Shown here: positions 32,389 through 39,226 of the stretch, in pieces | How the letters are laid out: each line of letters begins with the position of its first letter | How positions within the stretch are numbered: position 1 is the first letter of the stretch | Assembly: GCA_016789145.1 (NCBI GenBank) | Contig: JAEUQI010000024.1 | Coordinates: forward strand, 1-39,226 | DNA length: 39,226 nucleotides | DNA from: Blastocatellia bacterium | Lineage (GTDB): Bacteria; Acidobacteriota; Blastocatellia; Pyrinomonadales; Pyrinomonadaceae | Reading direction: 5' to 3' | The notes under the pieces: generated by a model | The model's input: the letters and a program-made list of their open reading frames with translations, nothing else | Database searches by the model: none | What the model was told of the DNA's origin: nothing | Made by a program: the position numbers and the translations under genes

Positions 32389-33858
32389 TTATGATACACC
32401 TTGGGCCCGCCGGAATTCCATCACGCCATCGTCGAGCTTGGCGTACTTGAGCATGGAGAGGTCTTGGAAATAATTCTGATGCAGCTTCCACGGATGCTTT
32501 GAACCTTGGCTTGGTAATTGATCGAGAACCTTTACGATATACGTCGAATTGAAGTCAAGTACCGGCGTTCGCTCAACCGTCGGATCGTTGTCACTAGCGA
32601 CGCAACTTACGAAGCCATATTTGTCCATATGCTTGATCAAACGGCAGACGTATTTTGACGTTAGATCACATTTCAGCGTCCACGACGCATTCGTATAGCC
32701 AAAAGCCTGTGCAAGATTCGGGACGTCGTTATACATCATTCCCTTATAAGCCATCTTGGTCGAAAGATCGACAATCTCGCCATCGACGACGAGCGTTAGG
32801 CCGGACATGATCTTGAGTTTCAGACCGGTCGCAGTTACTACAATGTCCGTATCGATCGTCTCGCCGTTCGTGAGCCTGACGCCGGTTTCGGTAAACTCAT
32901 CGATCGTGTCAGTCACCACCGACGCTTTGCCTGCCTTCATCGCTTCGAACAGATCGGCGTCCGGCACAACGCAGACGCGTTGATCCCAAGGCTTGTATCG
33001 CGGTTCAAAATGATGCTCTTGGGACGGATCGCCGAGCTCTTTGCGAACGCCTTTTGCGATCAAACGTCGCATGAGATCAGGGTATTTCTTCGAGCCTTCG
33101 TAAAACAGAGCCTGGCGAATGATGTTCTTCCAACGCGAAACCGCATACGCTGCCTTGCCTGGGAGGATCTTGCGAAAGAAATTAGCGATCGTATCTTGCG
33201 ACGCCTGCGACACGATGTATGTCGGCGAACGCTGCAGCATCGTCACATGTTTCGCCGTCGCTGCCATTGCCGGAACCAACGTCACCGCCGTGGCTCCGCT
33301 ACCGATGACGAGGACATCCTTGTCCGCATAATCTAGTTCTTCGGGCCAAAACTGTGGATGAACGACGGTGCCGTTGTAGTTCTTAATCGACGGCCAATCC
33401 GGCGTGAAGCCCGACTCATATTCGTAATAGCCAGTACAGAGATACAAGAACTTACACTTGATCGATTCCGAAACGGGCACACTCCCTACCGGTCGTGTTT
33501 CTGCCTTGACTGTCCACATCGAATCAACCGACGACCATTCGGCTCTCGTAACTCGATGCCCGTAGCGAATCTCTTTCTCAAGATCGTAATCCCGAGCCGT
33601 TTCGCGAATGTAATTCAAGATCGACGGCCCGTCGGCGATCGCTTTTGCTTCGGTCCACGGGCGAAAACTATAGCCGAGCGTGAACATGTCGCTGTCCGAG
33701 CGAATTCCCGGATATCGAAATAGCTCCCAAGTTCCACCACTACGTTCGCGGCCCTCGAGAATTGCAAAGGTCTTGTCCGGACAAAGCTCGCGCAAATGTG
33801 CGCCTGCGCCGATGCCGGACAGGCCTGCTCCGATAATGAGAACGTCGAAATGCTCCAT
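32389..33858 (-). CDS. Flavin-containing monooxygenase, Baeyer-Villiger type
   Basis: About 489 residues from ATG 33858 (MEHFDVLIIGAG), preceded by a purine-rich GAGAGAAAG; an ATG eight codons upstream is also possible. First Rossmann motif GAGLSG (10-15). The BVMO-like fingerprint YNGTVVHPQFWP is at 161-172 (Y in place of F). Second Rossmann VIGSGATAV (about 184-192). It uses FAD and NADPH to oxygenate a ketone or heteroatom substrate; substrate unknown. Residues about 119-129 (AETRPVGSVPV) are encoded by a 31-nt palindromic-element arm identical to part of the M1 gene. First gene of the cluster with hldD, ribF and the UbiB-like gene. Confidence 0.92.
   Translation of the reverse strand: MEHFDVLIIGAGLSGIGAGAHLRELCPDKTFAILEGRERSGGTWELFRYPGIRSDSDMFTLGYSFRPWTEAKAIADGPSILNYIRETARDYDLEKEIRYGHRVTRAEWSSVDSMWTVKAETRPVGSVPVSESIKCKFLYLCTGYYEYESGFTPDWPSIKNYNGTVVHPQFWPEELDYADKDVLVIGSGATAVTLVPAMAATAKHVTMLQRSPTYIVSQASQDTIANFFRKILPGKAAYAVSRWKNIIRQALFYEGSKKYPDLMRRLIAKGVRKELGDPSQEHHFEPRYKPWDQRVCVVPDADLFEAMKAGKASVVTDTIDEFTETGVRLTNGETIDTDIVVTATGLKLKIMSGLTLVVDGEIVDLSTKMAYKGMMYNDVPNLAQAFGYTNASWTLKCDLTSKYVCRLIKHMDKYGFVSCVASDNDPTVERTPVLDFNSTYIVKVLDQLPSQGSKHPWKLHQNYFQDLSMLKYAKLDDGVMEFRRAQGVS
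33475..33505. repeat. Half of a palindromic element in frame inside the monooxygenase gene
   Basis: The 31 bp starting GGGCACACTCCC and ending GTTTCTGCC are identical to 3450-3480 in the aminopeptidase gene, 30 kb away. Here the minus-strand reading gives AETRPVGSVP. In the M1 gene the plus-strand reading gives GTLPTGRVSA. Only one arm is present and no complementary partner is nearby. Confidence 0.9.
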
Positions 33859-33953
33859 CTTTCTCTCGCTCAAGAATACCATTTCGGCGACACAAACCGA
33901 CGTATTCCGAACACGCGCGAAAACCTGCTAATCTATCTGAAACCGACGACAAC

Positions 33954-35219
33954 ATGGCTGACAACGAGACACCGCTTTCAACCGAACTGCACCATCATCG
34001 CCGCCGCATGGGCGGGCGCGACATACACGAATTTCACCGAGCCGCAACGCCGCTCGAACTGCTGTTCGACCTGACTTTTGTTGTCGCATTTGCTCAAGCG
34101 GCGTCACAATTCGCTCACGCTGTTGCCGAGAATCACACGAAATCCGGACTGATCAGCTTTGTCTTCGCTTGTTTCGCGATCTGTTGGGCCTGGATCAATT
34201 TCTCTTGGTTCGCGTCGGCGTACGACACGGACGATTGGATTTTTCGTGTAACCACAATGGTGCAAATGGTCGGCGTGCTGATCCTCGCACTCGGTATTCC
34301 TGACGTTTTTACGTCGATAGAGAAAGGTGAATATCTTGATAACGCCGTCGTCGTATTCGGCTACGTGATAATGCGCGTTGCTATGATCTTCCAGTGGCTA
34401 CGAGCCGCAAAACAGGACCCCGAACGCCGCCGCGCTTGTCTGACCTACGCTAAAGCGATCGCATTTGCCCAAATTGGTTGGGTCGCGATGATCTTTTTGA
34501 ATTTTTCGATCGGTGTCACGCTCGTGCTTACGGCCATCTTCGTCGCGATCGAGATGCTCGGTCCGTTCCTCGCCGAACGCAAAGACGGCGGCACGCCCTG
34601 GCACGCTCATCACATCGCCGAACGCTACGCCCTGATCGTCATCATCGCTCTCGGCGAAGGCATCGTCGGCACAGTCGCCGCCCTCGCCGCCGTCATCCAA
34701 ACCCAAGGCTGGTCAGTCGATGTCGCATTCGTCGGTCTTGCAGGCACAGGCCTGACATTTGGAATGTGGTGGGTCTTTTTCATACTGCCGTCGGCTCACG
34801 TTCTGCACGCACAACGCACCAAGAAGTCCTTCGTCTGGGGCTACGGCCTGATGATAACGATCGCCTCGATCGTCGCCACTGGAGCCGGTCTCCATGTCGC
34901 CGCCTACTTTATCGAAGGCAAAGCCAAGCTCGACGCGCTGCCCGTGCTGCTGTCCGTCGTCGTACCGGTCGTCATCTTCCTCGTCTCGATCTACGCCATT
35001 TACGCCTATCTCGTCGACGAATTCGACCGATTTCACCTCTGGCTGTTCGTCGCCACGGTCTTAATCATCGCCGCCGCGATCACCGCCGCCTACGTCGGCG
35101 TCTCACTCCCAATATGTCTGCTGATCCTAATGCTCGCCCCAGTCGTCACCATCATCGGCTACGAAACGCGAGGTCATAAGCATCAAATGGAAGTCTTAAG
35201 TCAGAACCGAGAGCGATAA
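33954..35219 (+). CDS. LtrA-family (low temperature requirement A) membrane protein
   Basis: 421 residues with about ten membrane helices. The family start HEFHRAATPLELLFDLTFVVAFAQAA is clear, followed by WAWINFSWFASAYDTDDW and, mid-protein, HHIAERYALIVIIALGEGIVGT. In Listeria, ltrA was named for a cold-growth phenotype; the biochemical function of the family is not established. Divergent from the monooxygenase cluster with a 95-bp gap. The gene ends with RGHKHQMEVLSQ. Confidence 0.93.
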   Translation: MADNETPLSTELHHHRRRMGGRDIHEFHRAATPLELLFDLTFVVAFAQAASQFAHAVAENHTKSGLISFVFACFAICWAWINFSWFASAYDTDDWIFRVTTMVQMVGVLILALGIPDVFTSIEKGEYLDNAVVVFGYVIMRVAMIFQWLRAAKQDPERRRACLTYAKAIAFAQIGWVAMIFLNFSIGVTLVLTAIFVAIEMLGPFLAERKDGGTPWHAHHIAERYALIVIIALGEGIVGTVAALAAVIQTQGWSVDVAFVGLAGTGLTFGMWWVFFILPSAHVLHAQRTKKSFVWGYGLMITIASIVATGAGLHVAAYFIEGKAKLDALPVLLSVVVPVVIFLVSIYAIYAYLVDEFDRFHLWLFVATVLIIAAAITAAYVGVSLPICLLILMLAPVVTIIGYETRGHKHQMEVLSQNRER

Positions 35220-35500
35220 CGACTGGGTTTCAACGTCAAGCGGTGGTCTAAGCCCGCAGAAACAAGCACGAAACCCAACGCGTCCCAGCCGAACCACTGA
35301 AACATCCTTCTGAAGCCTTGCAAATTCCTCACGAAGGGCGTACATTCGCAGACGAACCCAAACAAGTCGCTGACGAAGGTGTCGGAGTGCCCGACGAAGG
35401 CCCCGAAGTTGCTCCCGAAGTCCCAAGAGAGCCTAACGAAGCACCCGAATCACCTCCTCAAGGCGTGTAACCTACTCACGAAGTAGTAAGAATGACGAAA
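35196..35500 (-). pseudogene. Degenerate heptad-repeat (coiled-coil) coding remnant in a 21-bp repeat
   Basis: Between LtrA and the gene at 35552, a CGAA word recurs every 21 bp with its GAA starting at 35270, 35291, 35312, 35333, 35354, 35375, 35396, 35417 and 35438, and again at 35480. On the minus strand one frame reads as seven-residue repeats with hydrophobic a/d positions (LREQLRG, LRRALRH, LRQRLVW, VRLRMYA, LREEFAR): a leucine-zipper coiled coil. The frame is broken by TAG codons at 35433-35435 and 35472-35474 and has no good start. The last ~25 codons are not heptads. The plus strand has an open E/P-rich heptad frame but no start codon. I read it as a decayed gene fragment; an untranslated repeat is the alternative. 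Confidence 0.45.
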
Positions 35501-35551
35501 TATGGGCAACAACCACACTTCCCAGTTACGCCTACACCATATTGAGGCCAT

Positions 35552-36121
35552 ATGACGCAAACTCGTAAGCAACTTTTCGGTCCGATACTGTTTGTTTTGA
35601 TGGCCGTGTTGTGTCTGGTCAACACGGCCAACGCTCAATTCGATAAGGACTTTCGGAACCTCACAACAATCGACCCGGACAACGCTCTACCCGGTCGCTG
35701 TTGGTTCAACGCAATGATGTTGCACGATATTAGGCAGGCTCTTCCTAATGAGAAAAAGATAATTGTGATCGCTCGACTTGGCGCCAAAGAACGCAATGCG
35801 AGCATGAACAAACGTAGGCTGCACAATGTTCGCACTATTCTGACAATGAAATACGAAGACGCGAAAACGGTGCCCATGGATTCAATAATCGTAGCCGAAG
35901 GCGAACGAACCAAAGGCCGAGGCCGTGTCGAGTTCTACGTGGACGGTAATCTCATCCTCGCATTGACGCCATACGGCGACCATGATCTGGCCGTTACGGG
36001 TTGCTACGACAGTGTTGACGGCGGTGACTGGTGCGCGACTACGGAACAAAAACAATTCTATCCCTGCAAAGACCAACCTAAGAAAAAGCCCGACAGAAAG
36101 CTGCGGAAGAAGGCTAATTGA
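35552..36121 (+). CDS. Small secreted protein, possibly OmpA-like fold
   Basis: 189 residues with a signal peptide (to about residue 29, ending TANAQ). The central part (IIVIARLGAKERNASMNKRRLHNV ... IIVAEGERTKGRGRVEFYV) has the order of an OmpA-like domain: a strand, an N-x-x-L/M-x-x-R-R helix, a second strand. The peptidoglycan-anchoring Asp/Arg residues are not clearly there. Cysteines in GRCWF, GCYDS, WCATT and YPCKD suggest two disulfides, and the tail is Lys-rich. Single gene; function unknown. Confidence 0.75.
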   Translation: MTQTRKQLFGPILFVLMAVLCLVNTANAQFDKDFRNLTTIDPDNALPGRCWFNAMMLHDIRQALPNEKKIIVIARLGAKERNASMNKRRLHNVRTILTMKYEDAKTVPMDSIIVAEGERTKGRGRVEFYVDGNLILALTPYGDHDLAVTGCYDSVDGGDWCATTEQKQFYPCKDQPKKKPDRKLRKKAN

Positions 36122-36180
36122 GATCTTGCCGAGGTGTTCCTTAATTAGAAGTTGATGTTGACCGTACCTCGGACAAGATC
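36122..36180. repeat. Long inverted repeat directly after the 35552 gene
   Basis: GATCTTGCCGAGGT (36122-36135) is the reverse complement of ACCTCGGACAAGATC (36166-36180) apart from one inserted base. The loop is 30 bp. It starts one base after the TGA stop. No T-run follows, so it is not a standard intrinsic terminator; an mRNA 3' stabilising structure or a repeat remnant is possible. Confidence 0.65.
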
Positions 36181-36244
36181 GCTCGAGATACGCCGTTTTA
36201 TGAAACAGACCTGCGGCGTTCTACGTTTGAAGTAGCAAGACATT

Positions 36245-37651
36245 ATGCGAAATTTGGTTAGTAGATCGGTGGTTTTTGCGGTCGCGTCTTTGGTTTTTGC
36301 TTCGGCGGTGTCCGCTCAGCAGGCGACGGCGGTTTCGGAGCGGGACGTTATTAAACGCGTCGATGAATACATGAAGGCCGCTGTCGAGCATGAGCGGTTT
36401 TCGGGGTCGATACTGATCGCGAAGGACGGCAAACCGATCGTATCTAAGGGCTACGGCATGGCGAATGTCGAATTTGACGCACCAAATACGCCGCAGACCG
36501 TGTTTCGGCTGGCGTCGGTGACGAAGCAGTTCACGGCTGCGGCGATAATGATGCTGCAGGAACGCGGCAAGCTGAGCGTGAACGATCCCGTCTGCAAGCA
36601 CCTCGCCGAATGCCCGACCGCGTGGCAGCCGATCACAGTTCGCCATCTGATGACCATGACTTCGGGCTTGCCCAACCTGTCCGGACGCGATCTCGGGCCG
36701 CTTTCAGGGCTGCCGGTGCCGTGGGAACAGTGGTTTACGGCGATCAAAGCAAAGCCGTTGGTCGAGGTGCCGGGCGAGACGTTTCGCTACAACAACAACG
36801 GCTACACCGTGCTCGGGTTGATCATCGAACGGCTATCGGGCAAGACCTATGGCGAGTTTCTAAAAGAAAATATCTTCGCCCCGCTCGGCATGAGCCGCTC
36901 CGGATACGAAGACCCAGCCCGCATTATCAAAAACCGTGCGACCGGTTATCGATATCTTCCGGGAGAACCTATCGCGAACGTCCCTTATGCCGAGATGATC
37001 AGGCTCTACGCCGCCGGCGGCGTCTATTCGACAAGCGAAGACCTGCTGAAATGGGACCAGGCGTTGTACACGGAGAAATTACTGACGCGTATGTCGATCG
37101 ACGAAATGGCGACGCCGTTTCGCGAGATGTTCCACGGCAAAGGCTACGGATACGGCCTGTGGAGTAGCCAGCAGAATGGCCGCACGGAGATCGCCCACGG
37201 CGGCAACCTCGCCGGATTTATCACCTACCTCGCTCGATTCCCCAACGAAAAGGTCACCATCATCGTCCTCAGCAACAACGGCCGAGGTTCGTCGCTCAAG
37301 ATTAGCCGAGTGCTGTCGTCGATAGTTTTCGGCGCGAATTATGAGATACCAAAGGCTCGTCGCACCGTCGATATACCGCTTGCGACACTAGAAAAATACG
37401 TCGGCGAATACGATGCAAAATTCCCACCAACCAAATACTCGATCACCATCGAAAACGGCAAACTAACATTCAACGAAGCCGGCTTCCTAAAAGCCGAACT
37501 CTTCGCCGAATCCGACACCGACTTCTATCTCAAGGCTGCCGACATCCAGCTAAAATTCATCAAGGACGTTTCGGGAACGGTAACAGGCTTCACCGTCTTC
37601 CAGGGTGACAGTACGTTGTATGAGGTTGTTGATGTTATGAGAGTGAAATAA
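36245..37651 (+). CDS. Secreted serine hydrolase, class C beta-lactamase-like
   Basis: 468 residues with a signal peptide ending AVSAQ (about 25). Penicillin-binding fold with S91-VT-K94 (SxxK), Y182-N-N (YxN) and H318-G-G in the KTG position, the pattern of the AmpC-like/esterase/D-aminopeptidase family. A C-terminal beta extension of about 100 residues (LEKYVGEYDAKF ... TVFQGDSTLYEVVDVM) resembles the domain often attached to such hydrolases. It may act on peptidoglycan, peptides or esters. True beta-lactamase activity is not implied. A palindromic repeat follows the stop. Confidence 0.93.
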   Translation: MRNLVSRSVVFAVASLVFASAVSAQQATAVSERDVIKRVDEYMKAAVEHERFSGSILIAKDGKPIVSKGYGMANVEFDAPNTPQTVFRLASVTKQFTAAAIMMLQERGKLSVNDPVCKHLAECPTAWQPITVRHLMTMTSGLPNLSGRDLGPLSGLPVPWEQWFTAIKAKPLVEVPGETFRYNNNGYTVLGLIIERLSGKTYGEFLKENIFAPLGMSRSGYEDPARIIKNRATGYRYLPGEPIANVPYAEMIRLYAAGGVYSTSEDLLKWDQALYTEKLLTRMSIDEMATPFREMFHGKGYGYGLWSSQQNGRTEIAHGGNLAGFITYLARFPNEKVTIIVLSNNGRGSSLKISRVLSSIVFGANYEIPKARRTVDIPLATLEKYVGEYDAKFPPTKYSITIENGKLTFNEAGFLKAELFAESDTDFYLKAADIQLKFIKDVSGTVTGFTVFQGDSTLYEVVDVMRVK

Positions 37652-37657
37652 CGGAGC

Positions 37658-37694
37658 GCCGACACTCTTGTCGGCATGAGCGTCGCTTCGACGC
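37658..37694. repeat. REP-like twin palindromes after the serine hydrolase gene
   Basis: GCCGACA-CTCT-TGTCGGC (37658-37675), then GCGTCG-CTT-CGACGC (37680-37694). The first has the same ACACTCTTGT core and layout (two adjacent hairpins) as the in-frame pair at 1022-1058, so they look like members of one family, here between genes. Confidence 0.8.
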
Positions 37695-37777
37695 AAAGAA
37701 TCCGACAGGAGCGTCGCAGCGTGGTTCGGTAAATGATGATGATAAATCTCGCCCGCTGACGAGTTCAAAACTCCTGC

Positions 37778-38683
37778 TCAAGGTGTCAGGTAATTTGTCA
37801 CCCACCACGACCCATCTTTTTGGAGCATTAGTGCAGTAATTTCGACAACCGAAGGCTGATTCTCGAAACTACTGTGGTAAGCAAGGATTGCAAGCGGGCG
37901 ATCGGTTTTAGCCGGAAGCGCTCGTGCAAATGCGGCCGCGATAGGTTTGCGGGTTCTATTAGCACCGAAGTCTTGAATCGCCCGTTTGCAGTAGTCGATC
38001 CATAGAACCTCGTCGATGTTCTCTTTGGTCAGCGGGGCAAGTGCGGCAAAACTCTCCTTGCATTTGCTTTTATCCCAAAGGCTGAGCCAAGCTGATGCAG
38101 CGGATTGACCTTTCACGAGTTGTGTCTCGAAATCAGAAATATCCGGTGTCGCTTTTTTGGGGATGAAAACGATGGAGTTGATTACCTTCTCGAATAAGGC
38201 ACGGTCTACTTTGGTATAAAGTGTTTTAGAAATGTGGACGTCGACCCAGTAGCCGTCCGAAACGTATTGAGCATACATGTCGAGCATCTTAACGGGCATT
38301 CCTTTAACTTCCGGCCTGTAGAACTCGAAATAGCTGAAATCCTTTAGCTTCCCCTTAGCCAATTGTTCAAACTTGCCCCAACTTGGATTTCCGACCTTCA
38401 AAACATAATCGCGGCATTCCTCGGTCGTCTTACATTTGTCTACCGGCTCAATAAACACCGAAACGTTCAGTTTCGAAGTTCCGCTCGCCATCATGAAGTA
38501 TGCCGACGCCTCGTCCGGTTTCGCCTGAACGCCGGTTATATCCAGATCATTTCCGCGGATCTGTATGGACCACGGTGCTTTTGTGGTTGTCAGTTGTACG
38601 CCGTCTACGAATTCCACCTGCGCGAAACCGATGGTGGAACACATGAAAAATACTGCGAGGGAAAGAGGCAGGAAATGTTTCAC
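37778..38683 (-). CDS. Secreted protein of unknown function
   Basis: 301 residues from GTG 38683, chosen because AAGGAG lies exactly 6 bp upstream and the signal peptide then starts properly (VKHFLPLSLAVFFMCSTIGFAQ). An ATG 16 codons further up has no such support. The mature part has WSIQIRGNDLDI, SVFIEPVDKCKTTEECRDYV and a C-terminal helical region with SLWDKSKCKESFAALAPL, then a beta end (KTDRPLAILAYHSSFENQPSVVEITALML, DGSWWVTNY). The last part resembles NTF2-like or DUF4019-type domains, where residues after a TMQ-like helix form a curved sheet. This is only a resemblance. Function unassigned. Confidence 0.82.
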   Translation of the reverse strand: MKHFLPLSLAVFFMCSTIGFAQVEFVDGVQLTTTKAPWSIQIRGNDLDITGVQAKPDEASAYFMMASGTSKLNVSVFIEPVDKCKTTEECRDYVLKVGNPSWGKFEQLAKGKLKDFSYFEFYRPEVKGMPVKMLDMYAQYVSDGYWVDVHISKTLYTKVDRALFEKVINSIVFIPKKATPDISDFETQLVKGQSAASAWLSLWDKSKCKESFAALAPLTKENIDEVLWIDYCKRAIQDFGANRTRKPIAAAFARALPAKTDRPLAILAYHSSFENQPSVVEITALMLQKDGSWWVTNYLTP

Positions 38684-38753
38684 AATAATCTCCTTAAATA
38701 CATAGCGAACCGTCGACTTCAAGCTAGTCAATCAAATATATGTAGTTTCACTG

Positions 38754-39226
38754 TCACCAACCCAGCACATACGCAAACATCAACGGAGCGACGATCGAGG
38801 CGTCGGATTCGACGATGAATTTTGGTGTCGATGCTTCTAGTTTGCCCCAGGTAATTTTTTCGTTAGGGACGGCGCCGGAATAGGAGCCGTAGCTGGTTGT
38901 CGAATCGGAGATCTGGCAGAAATAGCCCCAGACGGGAACGTTTTCGCGTTGGAGATCTTGGTGAAGCATCGGCACAACACAGATCGGGAAATCTCCGGCG
39001 ATGCCGCCGCCTATCTGGAAGAAGCCGACGGTTGAATCATCGGTCGCATTAGCGGTGTACCATTCGGCGAGCGACATCATGTGTTCGATACCGGTGCGGA
39101 CGGTGTGCACGTTTTTGATGTCGCCGGTTATGACGTGGCCCGCAAACATGTTACCCATCGTCGAATCTTCCCAGCCCGGCACGACCATCGGCAAATTCTT
39201 CTCCATCGCGGCGTACATCCAACTGT
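38754..39226 (-). CDS. Deoxyhypusine synthase-like protein (5' end beyond the window)
   Basis: Only the C-terminal ~157 residues are present; the frame stays open to the right edge (SWMYAAMEKNLPM), so the ATG at 39218 is internal. Features of the deoxyhypusine synthase fold: VVPGWEDSTMGNMF, IGGGIAGDF and SGAVPNEKITWGKLEAS. The lysine in WGK, its tryptophan and the preceding Glu match human Lys329, Trp327 and Glu323. Two aspartates near human positions 313 and 316 are Tyr here (YGSYSGA). Bacteria lack eIF5A; related bacterial proteins make homospermidine or have unknown roles, so the enzyme name should stay generic. Confidence 0.88.
   Translation of the reverse strand, partial: SWMYAAMEKNLPMVVPGWEDSTMGNMFAGHVITGDIKNVHTVRTGIEHMMSLAEWYTANATDDSTVGFFQIGGGIAGDFPICVVPMLHQDLQRENVPVWGYFCQISDSTTSYGSYSGAVPNEKITWGKLEASTPKFIVESDASIVAPLMFAYVLGW

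Noticed and set aside
34478..35179. 233-codon plus-strand ORF inside LtrA, and a 107-codon ORF on the opposite strand
   Set aside because: Arg/His-dominated composition typical of frame-shifted reading of a membrane-protein gene; LtrA covers the same DNA with clear family motifs.
36610..37167. 185-codon ORF within the serine hydrolase gene
   Set aside because: Alternate frame of a gene with SxxK, YxN and HGG motifs in register; product is Arg-rich with no features.

Overview
The window looks like chromosomal DNA of a free-living, Gram-negative, moderate-GC bacterium. I infer Acidobacteriota, probably class Blastocatellia (Pyrinomonadaceae-like). The basis is an Oar-type TonB-dependent receptor with an N-terminal carboxypeptidase-like domain, many secreted peptidases, heptose (LPS core) synthesis, abundant dispersed palindromes of the 'ACACAGAT' and 'GCGGGCT' kinds, and long intergenic gaps. 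No rRNA, tRNA, CRISPR array, prophage or transposase is visible, so the species is not fixed by the sequence.

Layout. 1-828: gene-free, repeat-rich DNA (101-bp direct repeat, several perfect palindromes). 829-4955: an unusually long M1 aminopeptidase, flanked on both sides by 'CACAGAT' elements, then a J-domain protein. 4985-5138: a candidate small RNA with its own sigma70-type promoter and intrinsic terminator. 5137-6833 (-): DinB-like protein translationally coupled to a HI0933/BaiN-type flavoprotein. 6884-8350 (+): two tandem small secreted paralogues and a YceI protein. 8431-12114 (-): a membrane polyferredoxin with a C-terminal TPR region, a secreted protein of unknown function and a VanX/DdpX-type dipeptidase. 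12392-14281: a large Cys-containing secreted protein behind a strong promoter. 14369-14770 (-): a probable PilZ protein. 15383-18736: the TonB/Oar receptor. 18845-19945: a GT4 glycosyltransferase, convergent with a small PAAR-like protein. 20374-25908 (+): a tight cluster of M14 carboxypeptidase, RecN, ReAV-type asparaginase, SDR and Ni/Co transporter. Then a CBM9-like protein (-), a CPA2 cation/proton antiporter (+), and a four-gene minus-strand cluster (BVMO-like monooxygenase, hldD, ribF, UbiB-type kinase). Rightmost: LtrA, a decayed 21-bp/heptad repeat region, a small secreted protein, a serine beta-lactamase-like hydrolase, a secreted unknown, and the 3' part of a deoxyhypusine-synthase-like gene.

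Most genes are housekeeping or envelope functions: peptide and cell-wall turnover (M1, M14, VanX, serine hydrolase), envelope building (hldD, GT4), electron transfer and flavin chemistry (polyferredoxin, two flavoproteins, ribF), ion transport and DNA repair. The most unusual signal is not a gene. Several different palindromic repeat families lie in frame inside protein-coding genes (at least twice in the M1 gene, once in the HI0933 gene, once in the monooxygenase gene) as well as between genes. One 31-nt word is identical in two unrelated genes 30 kb apart and is translated in different frames. This resembles the in-frame palindromic elements known from Rickettsia. The other leading candidate is the orphan small RNA at about 5019-5138.
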